From Oscillospiraceae bacterium (GTDB taxonomy: Bacteria; Bacillota; Clostridia; Oscillospirales; Ruminococcaceae), in NCBI GenBank assembly GCA_025757985.1, contig CP107210.1, positions 62,001-126,000 of the forward strand: 64,000 nt of DNA, given 5' to 3'. A program made the position numbers and the translations under genes. Shown here piece by piece: positions 1-7,545 of this stretch. The notes beneath the pieces are model-generated. The model saw nothing but the letters and a program-made list of their open reading frames with translations. It was not told the DNA's origin and ran no database searches. The stretch's first letter is position 1. Every line of letters begins with the position of its first letter.

Positions 1-365
1 CCGACAAGGTCGGCGGCATCGGCGGTGGCGCGGTCAAACTCAGCCAGCTCGCCGAGCGTTTCGGCCAGGCCGTCATCCAGCGAGAGCGCCTCGCGGCGGC
101 GCAGGGCGTTGTAGCGGTCGATGCCCTTGTTGCGCGCCGTGACAATGAGCCACGGCCGCAGTGGTGTTGCGGTGTGATCCAGCTTGGCCGCATTGCGCCA
201 GAGCGAAACAAAGACATCGGCCATGCATTCCTCCCGGTCGCAGGGGTTCTGGGGCAGGATGCGGTTCAGCACCGCCTTTACCAGCGGCGCGTAGGCAAGC
301 ATGGCTGCCTCCAGACCCTCCTCCGGGTGCGTCTGCAGCAATCGGGTCAATTCCCGGTCCTTCAT
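1..365 (-). CDS. ECF-type RNA polymerase sigma factor, 5' part (runs off the window)
   Basis: About 121 codons are visible, beginning MKDRELTRLLQTHPEEG; the 3' end lies outside the window. An acidic-aromatic helix (ADVFVSLWRNAAKLD, about residues 49-63) followed by RPWLIVTARNKGIDRYNALRR is the typical region 2 of ECF sigma factors, which binds core polymerase and the -10 element. The start ATG at 363-365 has a GGAGGA site 6-7 bases upstream. The visible part then becomes acidic, as in the linker between regions 2 and 4. Region 4 is not seen, so the subgroup and any anti-sigma partner cannot be named. Confidence 0.75.
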   Translation of the reverse strand, partial: MKDRELTRLLQTHPEEGLEAAMLAYAPLVKAVLNRILPQNPCDREECMADVFVSLWRNAAKLDHTATPLRPWLIVTARNKGIDRYNALRRREALSLDDGLAETLGELAEFDRATADAADLV

Positions 366-441
366 GGGTGGTTCCTCCTTTTTGTGGGTTCTGACTATAT
401 AGACCCGGGCGGGAGGGGAAATCTTACAGATTCACTAAAAA

Positions 442-648
442 TGCCTTCCCCCTTGGGGCTGCGCCCGCAGGCGCGTGTCGGAGCGCAACCGCCGAAGGCG
501 GCTCTTAGCGCGTAGACTGAAGGTGGCGCGAAGCGCCGGATGAGGGGCGAGTTCGCCGCGATTGCCCGTTCCCGGGTTGCCGTGGCACACCTGCCCCTCA
601 TCAGTCAGCGGGCGGGGCCGCTGACAGCTTCCCCCGAGGGGGAAGCCT
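442..648. repeat. Dispersed palindromic repeat, family A, copy 1
   Basis: Imperfect palindrome starting GCCTTCCCCC and ending GGGGGAAGCC. Inside are a GATGAGGGGC block and, on the other side, its inverse GCCCCTCATC, plus short stems such as GCGCGAAGCGC and GTCAGCGG..CCGCTGAC. The same modules recur at 9031-9177, 10440-10637 and 42752-42893. It fills most of the gap between the sigma gene and the kinase; no gene is seen there. Confidence 0.8.
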
Positions 649-660
649 TTCCCGCGTACA

Positions 661-696
661 AAAAAACAGACGTTGTTTTCACAGCGTCTGTTTTTT
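661..696. terminator. Bidirectional intrinsic terminator
   Basis: Stem AAAACAGACG / CGTCTGTTTT around a loop of about 12 bases, flanked by A and T runs. It lies just past the stop codon of the histidine kinase on the minus strand. Confidence 0.75.
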
Positions 697-699
697 GTT

Positions 700-2136
700 T
701 TATTTCCCGGCCGGCAGGGTGAACACGAACCGGCACCATTTGCCCTCCTCGCTCTCGGCGTGGATCTGGCCGCCCGACAGGTTGATCAAAATTTTACAGA
801 TATGCAGCCCCAGTCCGCTGCCGCGCGTGTTCATGCCGCGGGAGCGGTCCTCCTTATAGAAACGCTCAAACACAAAAGGCAGGGCTTCGGGGGCAATACC
901 TGCACCCGTGTTCTCGATGCGCACCTCCACCATGCTCCCGTGCTTTTCGGCGGCAAAGCTGATGGCACCGCCCGCCGGGGTGAATTTGATGGCATTGTCT
1001 ACGATGTTATACACGACCTGATGTACAAAATCCGGGTCAGCATAGATCGGCAGCGGGTCGCCGCCCAGCCCCTGTATGTCGATTTTGCCGTCCTCAATGC
1101 GCTGCTCATCGCTGAGTACGACATCGGTGACAGTTTTCCACAGATCGTAGGTCTGGGCGTGGATAAGCACCTCGCCCGCCTCCAGCTTGGTGATGTCCAG
1201 CATGTTCTGGACCAGCCGCGCCAGACGCCCTGTCTCCTGCGAGACGATGCCGAGGTAGTGCTTTGTCTCCTCGGGCGGGATCGTGCCGTCCAGCATACCA
1301 TCGATGAAACCCTTGATCGTCGTCATCGGGGTGCGCAGCTCATGCGCGATGTTGCCCATGAACTGCCCGCGGGAATTGTCGATGGTCTGCAGCCGGGCGG
1401 CCATATTGTTAAAGGTGGTCGCAAAGTCGGCCAGCTCCACGCAGCCGTCCACCGGGGCGCGGGCGGTGAAATCACCGCTGCCCAGCCGCCGCGCGGCCTC
1501 GCTGATGTCCTCGATCGGGCCGGTGATGCGGCGGGCCAATACCCAGCACAGTACGCTGCACAGCAGCAGGATGGCAGCGGCCGAAATGCCGAACATGGCC
1601 AGCATGTCGGTCATGTAGCTGCCTAAGGCGTTCATGGGGCTGGCGGCAAACAGGTAGCCGTCCTGCCCGCCGACTGTAATGCGCCGCCCGGCGGTGTAGT
1701 ATTTTGCGTTGTACACGCCGTCCAGCGTACCGGTCTCGAAAATATCGCTGCCTTCATCAAGCTGTGCAATGTAATCGGGCGGCACATTCGCGCCGGTGAA
1801 GGCCTCGTCCCCGGTGTGCAGCAGGATGCTGCCGTTTTTGTCGGCAATGAAGATCAGCGCGCCGGAGGTGGTGTTGAACAGCTCAAACCCGCTGTGGGCC
1901 CGCTCGACAAGATCCTCACCCTGCAGGGGGCGGGTCACGATCGCCCCCTCATCGGCAAACCGCTCGCTCAGCGCGGTTGCGCCGTTCAGCACATCGGTCA
2001 GCGAGCTTTTGCGCTCGCTGATAAAATGGGCCGCCGACAGCGCGGTCTGGATGGCGCACATAACGCTCAGGCCCAGCACCAGCACGGCGGCGATGGTCGC
2101 AAAAAACTCGCGGCTGATCGTGTTGCGGCGGCTCAT
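700..2136 (-). CDS. Two-component sensor histidine kinase
   Basis: 478 aa membrane kinase. Transmembrane segments lie near residues 12-34 and 176-198 and enclose an extracytoplasmic sensor region. A HAMP linker follows, then the phospho-acceptor motif AHELRTPMTTIKG (His near residue 265) and an ATPase domain with N box NIVDNAIKFTP, G1 ENTGAGI and G2 GSGLGLHI. It should autophosphorylate and pass phosphate to the response regulator encoded just upstream. Its ATG at 2134-2136 overlaps the regulator's TGA (ATGA), so the two are translationally coupled. The input signal cannot be read from the sequence. Confidence 0.93.
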   Translation of the reverse strand: MSRRNTISREFFATIAAVLVLGLSVMCAIQTALSAAHFISERKSSLTDVLNGATALSERFADEGAIVTRPLQGEDLVERAHSGFELFNTTSGALIFIADKNGSILLHTGDEAFTGANVPPDYIAQLDEGSDIFETGTLDGVYNAKYYTAGRRITVGGQDGYLFAASPMNALGSYMTDMLAMFGISAAAILLLCSVLCWVLARRITGPIEDISEAARRLGSGDFTARAPVDGCVELADFATTFNNMAARLQTIDNSRGQFMGNIAHELRTPMTTIKGFIDGMLDGTIPPEETKHYLGIVSQETGRLARLVQNMLDITKLEAGEVLIHAQTYDLWKTVTDVVLSDEQRIEDGKIDIQGLGGDPLPIYADPDFVHQVVYNIVDNAIKFTPAGGAISFAAEKHGSMVEVRIENTGAGIAPEALPFVFERFYKEDRSRGMNTRGSGLGLHICKILINLSGGQIHAESEEGKWCRFVFTLPAGK

Positions 2137-2822
2137 TCCCTGACCTCGAACTTATAGCCAACGCCCCAGACGGTTTTCAGGCTCCACTGCTCGGAGGCAC
2201 CCTCCAGCTTTTCGCGCAGGCGCTTGACATGAACATCGATCGTGCGGGAATCGCCGTAGTACTCAAAGCCCCACACCTCGTCCAGCAGCTGGTCGCGGGT
2301 ATAGACACGGTTGGGGTGGCCCGCCAGACAGGCCAGCAGCTCCAGCTCCTTGGGCGGGGCCTCGACGACCTTGCCCTTGACCTTCAGCTCATAGCGGTTC
2401 ATGTCGAGGTGCAGGTTGTCAAAGTCGTAGACGCCCTTGTTCTCCTCCTCCTTGGCGGAGGAGCGGCGCAGCACGGCCTTGATGCGGGCCGTGACCTCCT
2501 TGGCGTCAAAGGGCTTGACAATGTAGTCATCGGCGCCCAGCTCAAGGCCCAGCACCTTGTCATAGGTCTCGCCCTTGGCGGTCAGCATGATGATGGGGGT
2601 GTTGTCCTTGGCGCGGATCTTGCGGCAGACCTCCCAGCCGTCCATGACAGGCATCATGACATCGAGCAGCACCAGATCGGGGTGCAGCTTGTCAAACTCG
2701 GTCAGTGCGGCCGAGCCGTCATGGACCATCGTCACATTGTAGCCCTCCTTGACAAGGTAGAGGCGGAGCAGCTCACAGATATTTTTATCGTCATCGACGA
2801 CCAGAATTTTTTCGTTTGCCAT
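2133..2822 (-). CDS. OmpR/PhoB-family response regulator
   Basis: 229 aa. The receiver domain (residues 1-120) starts KILVVDDDKNI and has the phospho-acceptor Asp in LLDVMMP, the Thr of MLTA and the Lys of VKPFD. The C-terminal winged helix ends with HVKRLREKL and TVWGVGYKF, typical of the OmpR/PhoB class. The ATG at 2820-2822 is chosen because a GGAGG site lies 7-8 bases upstream; upstream in-frame starts would read through the promoter region. It forms an operon with the kinase at 700-2136 and probably activates membrane or wall genes, but no target site is visible. Confidence 0.93.
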   Translation of the reverse strand: MANEKILVVDDDKNICELLRLYLVKEGYNVTMVHDGSAALTEFDKLHPDLVLLDVMMPVMDGWEVCRKIRAKDNTPIIMLTAKGETYDKVLGLELGADDYIVKPFDAKEVTARIKAVLRRSSAKEEENKGVYDFDNLHLDMNRYELKVKGKVVEAPPKELELLACLAGHPNRVYTRDQLLDEVWGFEYYGDSRTIDVHVKRLREKLEGASEQWSLKTVWGVGYKFEVRE

Positions 2823-2954
2823 CTTGGTTTCCTCCCACAGCCGCACAGAGCGGTTAATATTCTTATTATACCGCATAATTGTGTACAAAAAAAGAACAGA
2901 AACGGTGGATTGTGAAAAAATGTTGGGCGCAGCATACGGCACCCCCGGATAAGC

Positions 2955-3003
2955 AAAAAAGCACAGGCGGCAGCGGCGCGGCGGCGCGCACTGCCCTCTG
3001 TGC
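2955..3003 (-). terminator. Intrinsic terminator of the DtxR-type gene
   Basis: Read on the minus strand: stem GCACAG..GGCAG paired with CTGCC..CTGTGC, followed by TTTTTT. It lies 14 bases past the stop codon. Confidence 0.7.
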
Positions 3004-3017
3004 TTCAGGCATCGGGG

Positions 3018-3395
3018 TCACTGGTTTTGCGTAGCTTTCTCGGCAAAGTCGATCATCTTGCGGTAGGTTTCCTCGCTCAGGTCATGCTCCACCTTGCAGG
3101 CGTCCTTGGCAGCGATGTCAGGGTCAACACCCAGCGCCACAAAGAACGCCGTAAGCGCGCGGTGGCGGCCGTAGATGCGCTGCGCAATCTCCATGCCGGG
3201 GGCCTCCAGCTTGATAAAGCCATCCGGATCCATCGAAATATAGCCGTTCTCGCGCAGGTTTTTCATCGCCACGCTGACGCTGGGCTTGGAAAACCCCATG
3301 GCCACCGCAATATCGATCGAGCGCACGGAGCCCTTCTTTTCCTGCAGCATCAGGATCTTTTCAAGATAATCCTCTGCGGATTCGTGAATATTCAT
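3018..3395 (-). CDS. DtxR/MntR-family metal-dependent transcriptional regulator
   Basis: 125 aa. The N-terminal winged helix runs NIHESAEDYLEKILML to SKPSVSVAMKNLRENGYI and the start of the metal-binding dimerisation domain follows (GMEIAQRIYGRHRALTAFFVALGV ... CKVEHDLSEET); the two stretches are given here only in part. Such regulators bind Mn(II) or Fe(II) and repress uptake genes. There is no SH3-like third domain, so it is the short MntR-like form. The ATG at 3393-3395 is preferred over the GTG six bases upstream because GGAGG is then 8 bases away. A palindrome at 3417-3432 overlaps its own promoter, which suggests autoregulation. Confidence 0.9.
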   Translation of the reverse strand: MNIHESAEDYLEKILMLQEKKGSVRSIDIAVAMGFSKPSVSVAMKNLRENGYISMDPDGFIKLEAPGMEIAQRIYGRHRALTAFFVALGVDPDIAAKDACKVEHDLSEETYRKMIDFAEKATQNQ

Positions 3396-3416
3396 GGCCA
3401 CAGCCTCCTTCCAAAC

Positions 3417-3462
3417 AGAATAATAGTATTCTTATCATACCACACCCGGCGGCGCTTTGCAA
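3417..3462 (-). promoter_or_regulatory. Promoter and operator-like palindrome of the DtxR-type gene
   Basis: On the minus strand: -35 TTGCAA (3457-3462), 17 bases, -10 TATGAT (3434-3439). Immediately downstream is the perfect inverted repeat AGAATA-4 nt-TATTCT (3417-3432), placed over the expected transcription start. The -35 lies inside the 3' end of dapF and the -10 overlaps its TGA. Confidence 0.7.
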
Positions 3463-4313
3463 GGCTCAAGCTGCACCGTGCCGCAGAACACCGTGACGGC
3501 ATCACCGGTCAGCAGTATGGTGTCATCCCGGCACACCTGCACCTCCAATGTACCGCCCGGCATCTGCACCAAAATGGGCGCGCCGCGCGGGCAGCGGCCG
3601 GTCAGCACGGCGGCGGCCGCTGCGGCGCAGGCCCCGGTGCCGCAGGCCAGCGTGGCCCCGCTGCCGCGCTCCCACACGGAAGCGGTCAAAGCCAGCGGGC
3701 TGAGCTGCTGCACAAACTCAACATTGATGCCGCCGGTAAAGGCCGGGTGATGCTCCAGCGCGCGGCCGTACCGGGCCAGTGCCTCCCCGGCGGGCGGGGT
3801 CTCCCGGGTAAAGATGACACAGTGGGGGTTGCCCACAGCCACGCAGCTGACCCGCCAGCTGCGCCCGCCCGCGCACAGGGGCTGCTCCAGCAGCGGCCCG
3901 CGGCCGAGCGTTTGTGCGCCCACGGTATCCCCGGCAGCGGTAAAGCGGCCCATCTCGGCCTGCCACAGCCCTGCGCCCACACGGCGCAGGATGCGCCGCC
4001 CGGCGCGCGGTGTGTCGATGCGCAGGCAGTCCCGCCGTACACCGTGGGTGTATAAAAATTCCGCCGCACAGCGCACGCCGTTGCCGCACATCGCCCCCTC
4101 GCTGCCATCGGCGTTGAACATCCGCATTGTGGCGTCACCGTCCGCAAGCAGCGGCGGGCAGAGGTAGATCACCCCATCTGCCCCCACAGAATAATGCCGC
4201 CGCGAAAGCTGCACCGCCAGCGCGGCGGCATCGGGCGGCAGCCCCGTTCTGCGGCAGTCCAGATACAGGTAATCGTTGCCTGCGCCCTGCATTTTTGTAA
4301 AATTCAGCTCCAT
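3435..4313 (-). CDS. dapF: Diaminopimelate epimerase
   Basis: 292 aa. Converts LL- to meso-diaminopimelate in lysine and cell-wall biosynthesis. Landmarks are the N-terminal MQGAGNDYLYLD, the first catalytic cysteine in AMCGNGVRC and the second in ATLACGTGACA, plus the substrate-binding MFNADGSEG. Length is near the family norm (270-290). The ATG at 4311-4313 has GGAGG 8 bases upstream; the in-frame start further up is inside that leader. The stop overlaps the -10 of the downstream DtxR gene. meso-DAP is also the precursor of lysine, so the gene alone does not settle the stem-peptide type (see murE). Confidence 0.95.
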   Translation of the reverse strand: MELNFTKMQGAGNDYLYLDCRRTGLPPDAAALAVQLSRRHYSVGADGVIYLCPPLLADGDATMRMFNADGSEGAMCGNGVRCAAEFLYTHGVRRDCLRIDTPRAGRRILRRVGAGLWQAEMGRFTAAGDTVGAQTLGRGPLLEQPLCAGGRSWRVSCVAVGNPHCVIFTRETPPAGEALARYGRALEHHPAFTGGINVEFVQQLSPLALTASVWERGSGATLACGTGACAAAAAAVLTGRCPRGAPILVQMPGGTLEVQVCRDDTILLTGDAVTVFCGTVQLEPCKAPPGVV

Positions 4314-4369
4314 AGGCCCACCTCCCCGCAAATCCTATGCGGGCGGGGGAAAAATTACCACTTACCCCC

Positions 4370-4398
4370 TTGACATTCGCAGAAAGATACGATATATA
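4370..4398 (+). promoter_or_regulatory. Sigma-A promoter of acpP
   Basis: -35 TTGACA (4370-4375), 17-base spacer, -10 TATATA (4393-4398), about 35 bases before the acpP start codon. Confidence 0.75.
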
Positions 4399-4434
4399 TT
4401 AAATGTATATCTGTGTATAAAAAGGAGTTAAATT

Positions 4435-4671
4435 ATGGATTCCGAAGTTTTCAGCCGCATCCGTGATTATTTGGCAGAGCAGCTCGAGGTCGAGCCTGAA
4501 AAAATCACTGCCGACAGCGACATCGTCAACGATTTCGGCGCTGACAGTCTGGATGTTATTGATATGATCACCACCCTGTCCGATGAGTTCGGCGTTGAGA
4601 TCCCCGACGAGGACATCGAGAATTTCCACACCGTCGGCGATGTGGTCAACTATCTGGAAGAAAGAATCTGA
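4435..4671 (+). CDS. acpP: Acyl carrier protein
   Basis: 78 aa, strongly acidic, with the phosphopantetheine site DSL in FGADSLDVIDM (Ser near residue 38). It carries growing acyl chains in type II fatty acid synthesis. Length and the four-helix pattern match the family. A GGAG site lies 6-7 bases before the ATG and a consensus promoter lies upstream. No other fab gene is adjacent. It is followed after 44 bases by proS, so the two may be co-transcribed. Confidence 0.96.
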   Translation: MDSEVFSRIRDYLAEQLEVEPEKITADSDIVNDFGADSLDVIDMITTLSDEFGVEIPDEDIENFHTVGDVVNYLEERI

Positions 4672-4715
4672 ACAACAGCCCCGCTTTTGTTCAAGAGAGT
4701 GTGAGGATAAGAAAA

Positions 4716-6155
4716 ATGGCGAACGATAAGAAAAAGATGGTTGAGGCGATCACCGCACAGGAGGTCGACTTTGCCCAGTGGTATACCGACATCTGCACCA
4801 AGGCGGAGCTGGTAGAGTATTCCAGCGTCAAGGGCTTTGTGGTGCTGCGCCCCTATGGCTACGCCATCTGGGAGAATATCCAGAAGGATCTGGACGCCCG
4901 CTTCAAGGCGACCGGCCATGAGAATGTGGCGATGCCTGTGCTGATCCCCGAGAGCCTGCTCAAGAAGGAGGGTGAGCTGGTCAACGGCTTTGCCCCCGAG
5001 GTTGCGTGGGTCACGGCCGGCGGCAGCGACCCGCTGGAGGAACGCCTTGCGGTGCGCCCCACCAGCGAGACGATGTTCTGCGACCATTTCAGCCATGTGC
5101 TGCACTCCTACCGTGATCTGCCGATGCTGTACAACCAGTGGTGCAGCGTTGTCCGCTGGGAGAAGTCCACCCGCCCGTTCCTGCGCACCCGTGAGTTCTG
5201 GTGGCAGGAGGGTCATACCATCCATGAGACCGCCGAGGAGGCCAAGGCCGAGACCGAGCAGCAGCTGAACTGCTACGCTGACTTTGCCGAGCATGACCTG
5301 TGCATCCCCGTGCTGAAGGGCCGCAAGACCGACAAGGAAAAGTTTGCCGGTGCGGAGGCGACCTACACCATCGAGGCTATGATGAAGGACGGCAAGGCCC
5401 TGCAGAGCGGCACGAGCCACTACTTCGGCGACAAGTTCAGCCGCGCCTACGATGTGACCTTTACCGGCCGCGATAACACGCTGCAGTATCCGTTCCAGAC
5501 CTCTTGGGGTGCCTCCACCCGCCTGATCGGCGCCATCATCATGACCCACGGCGATGATGACGGCCTGATCCTGCCCCCGGCCATCGCGCCCATTCAGGTC
5601 GTGATCGTGCCGGTCGCCGCCCACAAGCCCGGCGTGCTGGACAAGTGCCGCGAGCTGGCTGCCGAGATCGGCCAGTATGCCCGCGTCAAGCTGGATGACA
5701 GCGACAAGCAGCCCGGCTGGAAGTTTGCCCAGTGGGAGATGAAGGGCGTGCCCGTCCGCCTTGAGATCGGCCCCCGCGACATCGAGAACGGCCAGTGCGT
5801 GCTGGTCCGCCGCGACACCCGCGAGAAGCAGTTTGTCAAGTTTGAGGATCTGGCCACGGCCATCCCCGCTGCCATGGAGGCCCTGGCAAAGGACCTGTAT
5901 GAGCGCGCACTGCAGAACCGCGAGCGCCGCACCTACAGCGCCACCACGATGGAGGAGGTCAAGCAGATCGCCAAGGAGCACACCGGCTTTATCAAGACGA
6001 TGTGGTGCGGTGATCTGGCCTGCGAGGAGGCCATGAAGAGCGAGGCTGGTCTGTCCAGCCGCTGCATGCCCTTTGCGCAGGAGCAGCTGAGCGATGTCTG
6101 CCCGGTCTGCGGCAAGCCCGCCCAGAAGATGGTCGTCTGGGGCGTAGCGTACTAA
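4716..6155 (+). CDS. proS: Prolyl-tRNA synthetase (archaeal/eukaryote-like short form)
   Basis: 479 aa. Charges tRNA-Pro. The start DFAQWYTDICTKAELVEY, RPTSETMFCDHF (motif 2 region), FLRTREFWWQEGHT and the Cys-rich C-terminus (CGDLACEE ... CPVCGKPA ending in VWGVAY) identify the compact form lacking the bacterial editing insertion, common in Clostridia. The ATG at 4716 is preferred to the GTG at 4701 because the GAGG at 4702-4705 serves as its ribosome site. A terminator follows the stop directly. Confidence 0.95.
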   Translation: MANDKKKMVEAITAQEVDFAQWYTDICTKAELVEYSSVKGFVVLRPYGYAIWENIQKDLDARFKATGHENVAMPVLIPESLLKKEGELVNGFAPEVAWVTAGGSDPLEERLAVRPTSETMFCDHFSHVLHSYRDLPMLYNQWCSVVRWEKSTRPFLRTREFWWQEGHTIHETAEEAKAETEQQLNCYADFAEHDLCIPVLKGRKTDKEKFAGAEATYTIEAMMKDGKALQSGTSHYFGDKFSRAYDVTFTGRDNTLQYPFQTSWGASTRLIGAIIMTHGDDDGLILPPAIAPIQVVIVPVAAHKPGVLDKCRELAAEIGQYARVKLDDSDKQPGWKFAQWEMKGVPVRLEIGPRDIENGQCVLVRRDTREKQFVKFEDLATAIPAAMEALAKDLYERALQNRERRTYSATTMEEVKQIAKEHTGFIKTMWCGDLACEEAMKSEAGLSSRCMPFAQEQLSDVCPVCGKPAQKMVVWGVAY

Positions 6156-6156
6156 G

Positions 6157-6188
6157 AAAAAGGGGATGCTGCAAGGCATCCCTTTTCT
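6157..6188 (+). terminator. Intrinsic terminator of proS
   Basis: Stem AAGGGGATG / CATCCCTTTT directly after the stop codon, ending in a T-rich run. Confidence 0.8.
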
Positions 6189-6198
6189 TGTATATCCT

Positions 6199-6269
6199 GT
6201 AGGAGCGGATTCCCTATCCGCCCGAACCGTGCAGCCACCTGACGGGCGGATAGGAAATCCGCCCCTACG
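6199..6269. repeat. Palindromic repeat, family B (GTAGGGGCGG type)
   Basis: Two inverted halves, GTAGGAGCGGATTCCCTATC and the inverse ending GATAGGAAATCCGCCCCTAC, around a 17-base centre. Related copies lie at 7401-7486, 12615-12776, 38411-38440, 50042-50210, 54990-55076 and 61900-62112. It ends two bases before the next gene. Confidence 0.8.
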
Positions 6270-6271
6270 AT

Positions 6272-7366
6272 ATGATGATGAAAATCTTACTTGCAACACT
6301 TCTGATTTACGCCCTCAGTCTGGTTCTCACGGCGGTGGGCAGCCGGTTGGCGGGGCGCTGCACTACTTGGTGCTGTGCGCTGCTTGGTCTGCCTATGTGG
6401 GTCGTGGGGGGCACAGTTACGCCCCTTTGTCTGGCACTGCCGCAACTGGTGCTGGCGTTCCTCGCTGCAGGCATGTCGGTCACGGCGCTGGCGGTCGGCA
6501 CAGCACTGGCCGGTGCCGTCACCAATTTGGGGCTGGCGCTGGCTGTCTGCCTGCTCAGCCGCCGCCGGTATGCTGTGGCTGACCGCGATGAGCTTTGCCG
6601 CAAGGCCGTGCTGCTGCTGGCCGCCTGCGGTGTGCTGGCGGTCTTTGTGCGGGACGGTGAGCTTAGCTACACCGGCACCGGCCTGCTGATGGGGCTGCTT
6701 GTGCTGTTCGTGCTGACAAGCATCGTCTTTCAGCACAGATTCACCTACGGTGAGACGATCGAGGTGCTCTCCACCTCGGAGGAAACGCCCCGCCGGCGGC
6801 TGGATGCGCAGAGGTACGGCTATACCGCCCATACGATGGCCTTCCCGGTCATGAGCATCTGGAACGCGCTGAAAAATCTGGCCGGTGTGCTAGGCGGGCT
6901 GGCGCTGCTCTTTTCCGGGGCGCGGGCGCTGGTCTACAGCGCCACAACGCTGGCAAACCTGACCGGCACGATCCAGGCCCTATGGGCGGCAACGCTCATC
7001 AGTCTGGGGTTCTGCATCCCGCTGCTGGTCGAGGCGCTTGACCACCCGCTCGGCTCGGTCTGGAAGCGGTTCTCGATCCGCTGCCGGTACTACCCGCCGG
7101 ATTCGCTGCCTGTTCAGCTGCTGAACAGCGCAATTTTAAACCTGACGCTGGCGCTGCCGCTTTCCAGCCTGATGTACCGCCACAGACTGCCGGTGGGCGC
7201 CCAGTTCCGCAGCTATGAGGTCCCGGTCTGCGCGGCCATGGCGCTGGTGCTGCTGCTGCCGCCGCTGTGCAAACACAAGCTCAAGCGCTGGCAGGGCGGC
7301 GCATGTCTGGTGCTGTATATTCTCTATCTGGCCGCCGTGCTGCTGCTGCCGCTGGCGGGCGCGTAA
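6272..7366 (+). CDS. Polytopic membrane protein, possibly a degenerate CaCA-type exchanger
   Basis: 364 aa with about ten hydrophobic helices. Two similar blocks, PQLVLAFLAAGMSVTALAVG with AGAVTNLGLALAV (residues 50-95) and ALVYSATTLANLTGTIQALW with NSAILNLTLALPL further on, have the layout of the two alpha repeats of sodium/calcium exchangers (CaCA). The acidic and GTS residues expected for ion binding are mostly missing, so transport of calcium is doubtful. The start is uncertain: three ATGs in a row follow a family B repeat and no good ribosome site is seen. Function unknown; the CaCA relation is my inference. Confidence 0.6.
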   Translation: MMMKILLATLLIYALSLVLTAVGSRLAGRCTTWCCALLGLPMWVVGGTVTPLCLALPQLVLAFLAAGMSVTALAVGTALAGAVTNLGLALAVCLLSRRRYAVADRDELCRKAVLLLAACGVLAVFVRDGELSYTGTGLLMGLLVLFVLTSIVFQHRFTYGETIEVLSTSEETPRRRLDAQRYGYTAHTMAFPVMSIWNALKNLAGVLGGLALLFSGARALVYSATTLANLTGTIQALWAATLISLGFCIPLLVEALDHPLGSVWKRFSIRCRYYPPDSLPVQLLNSAILNLTLALPLSSLMYRHRLPVGAQFRSYEVPVCAAMALVLLLPPLCKHKLKRWQGGACLVLYILYLAAVLLLPLAGA

Positions 7367-7400
7367 TTGAAAAATTGCACGATTGCATTTTCGTAGAGTT

Positions 7401-7486
7401 GTAGGGGCCGCACATGTGCGGCCCGCAACTGTCCCATTATTGCTCGTCTGCCGTATACATGCGGGCCGGGCATGCCCGGCCCCTAC
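7401..7486. repeat. Palindromic repeat, family B
   Basis: Starts GTAGGGGCCGCACATGTGCG and ends with the inverse CCCGGCCCCTAC. It is a composite of two half-palindromes lying between the membrane protein and the murE terminator. Confidence 0.75.
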
Positions 7487-7540
7487 AAAGCAACAGCGGT
7501 CCACGCTTCGTATCCCGAAGTGTGGGCCGCTGTTGCTTTT
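7487..7540. terminator. Bidirectional terminator between the membrane protein and murE
   Basis: Long stem AAAGCAACAGCGG / CCGCTGTTGCTTT with an inner stem CTTCG/CGAAG. A and T runs at both ends serve both convergent genes. Confidence 0.75.
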
Positions 7541-7545
7541 CAGGC

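Noticed and set aside
4650..6299. Long minus-strand open frame opposite proS
   Set aside because: It mirrors the codon pattern of proS in GC-rich DNA and has no ribosome site or recognisable domain. The same applies to the long frames opposite addA, addB, sufB and cstA.
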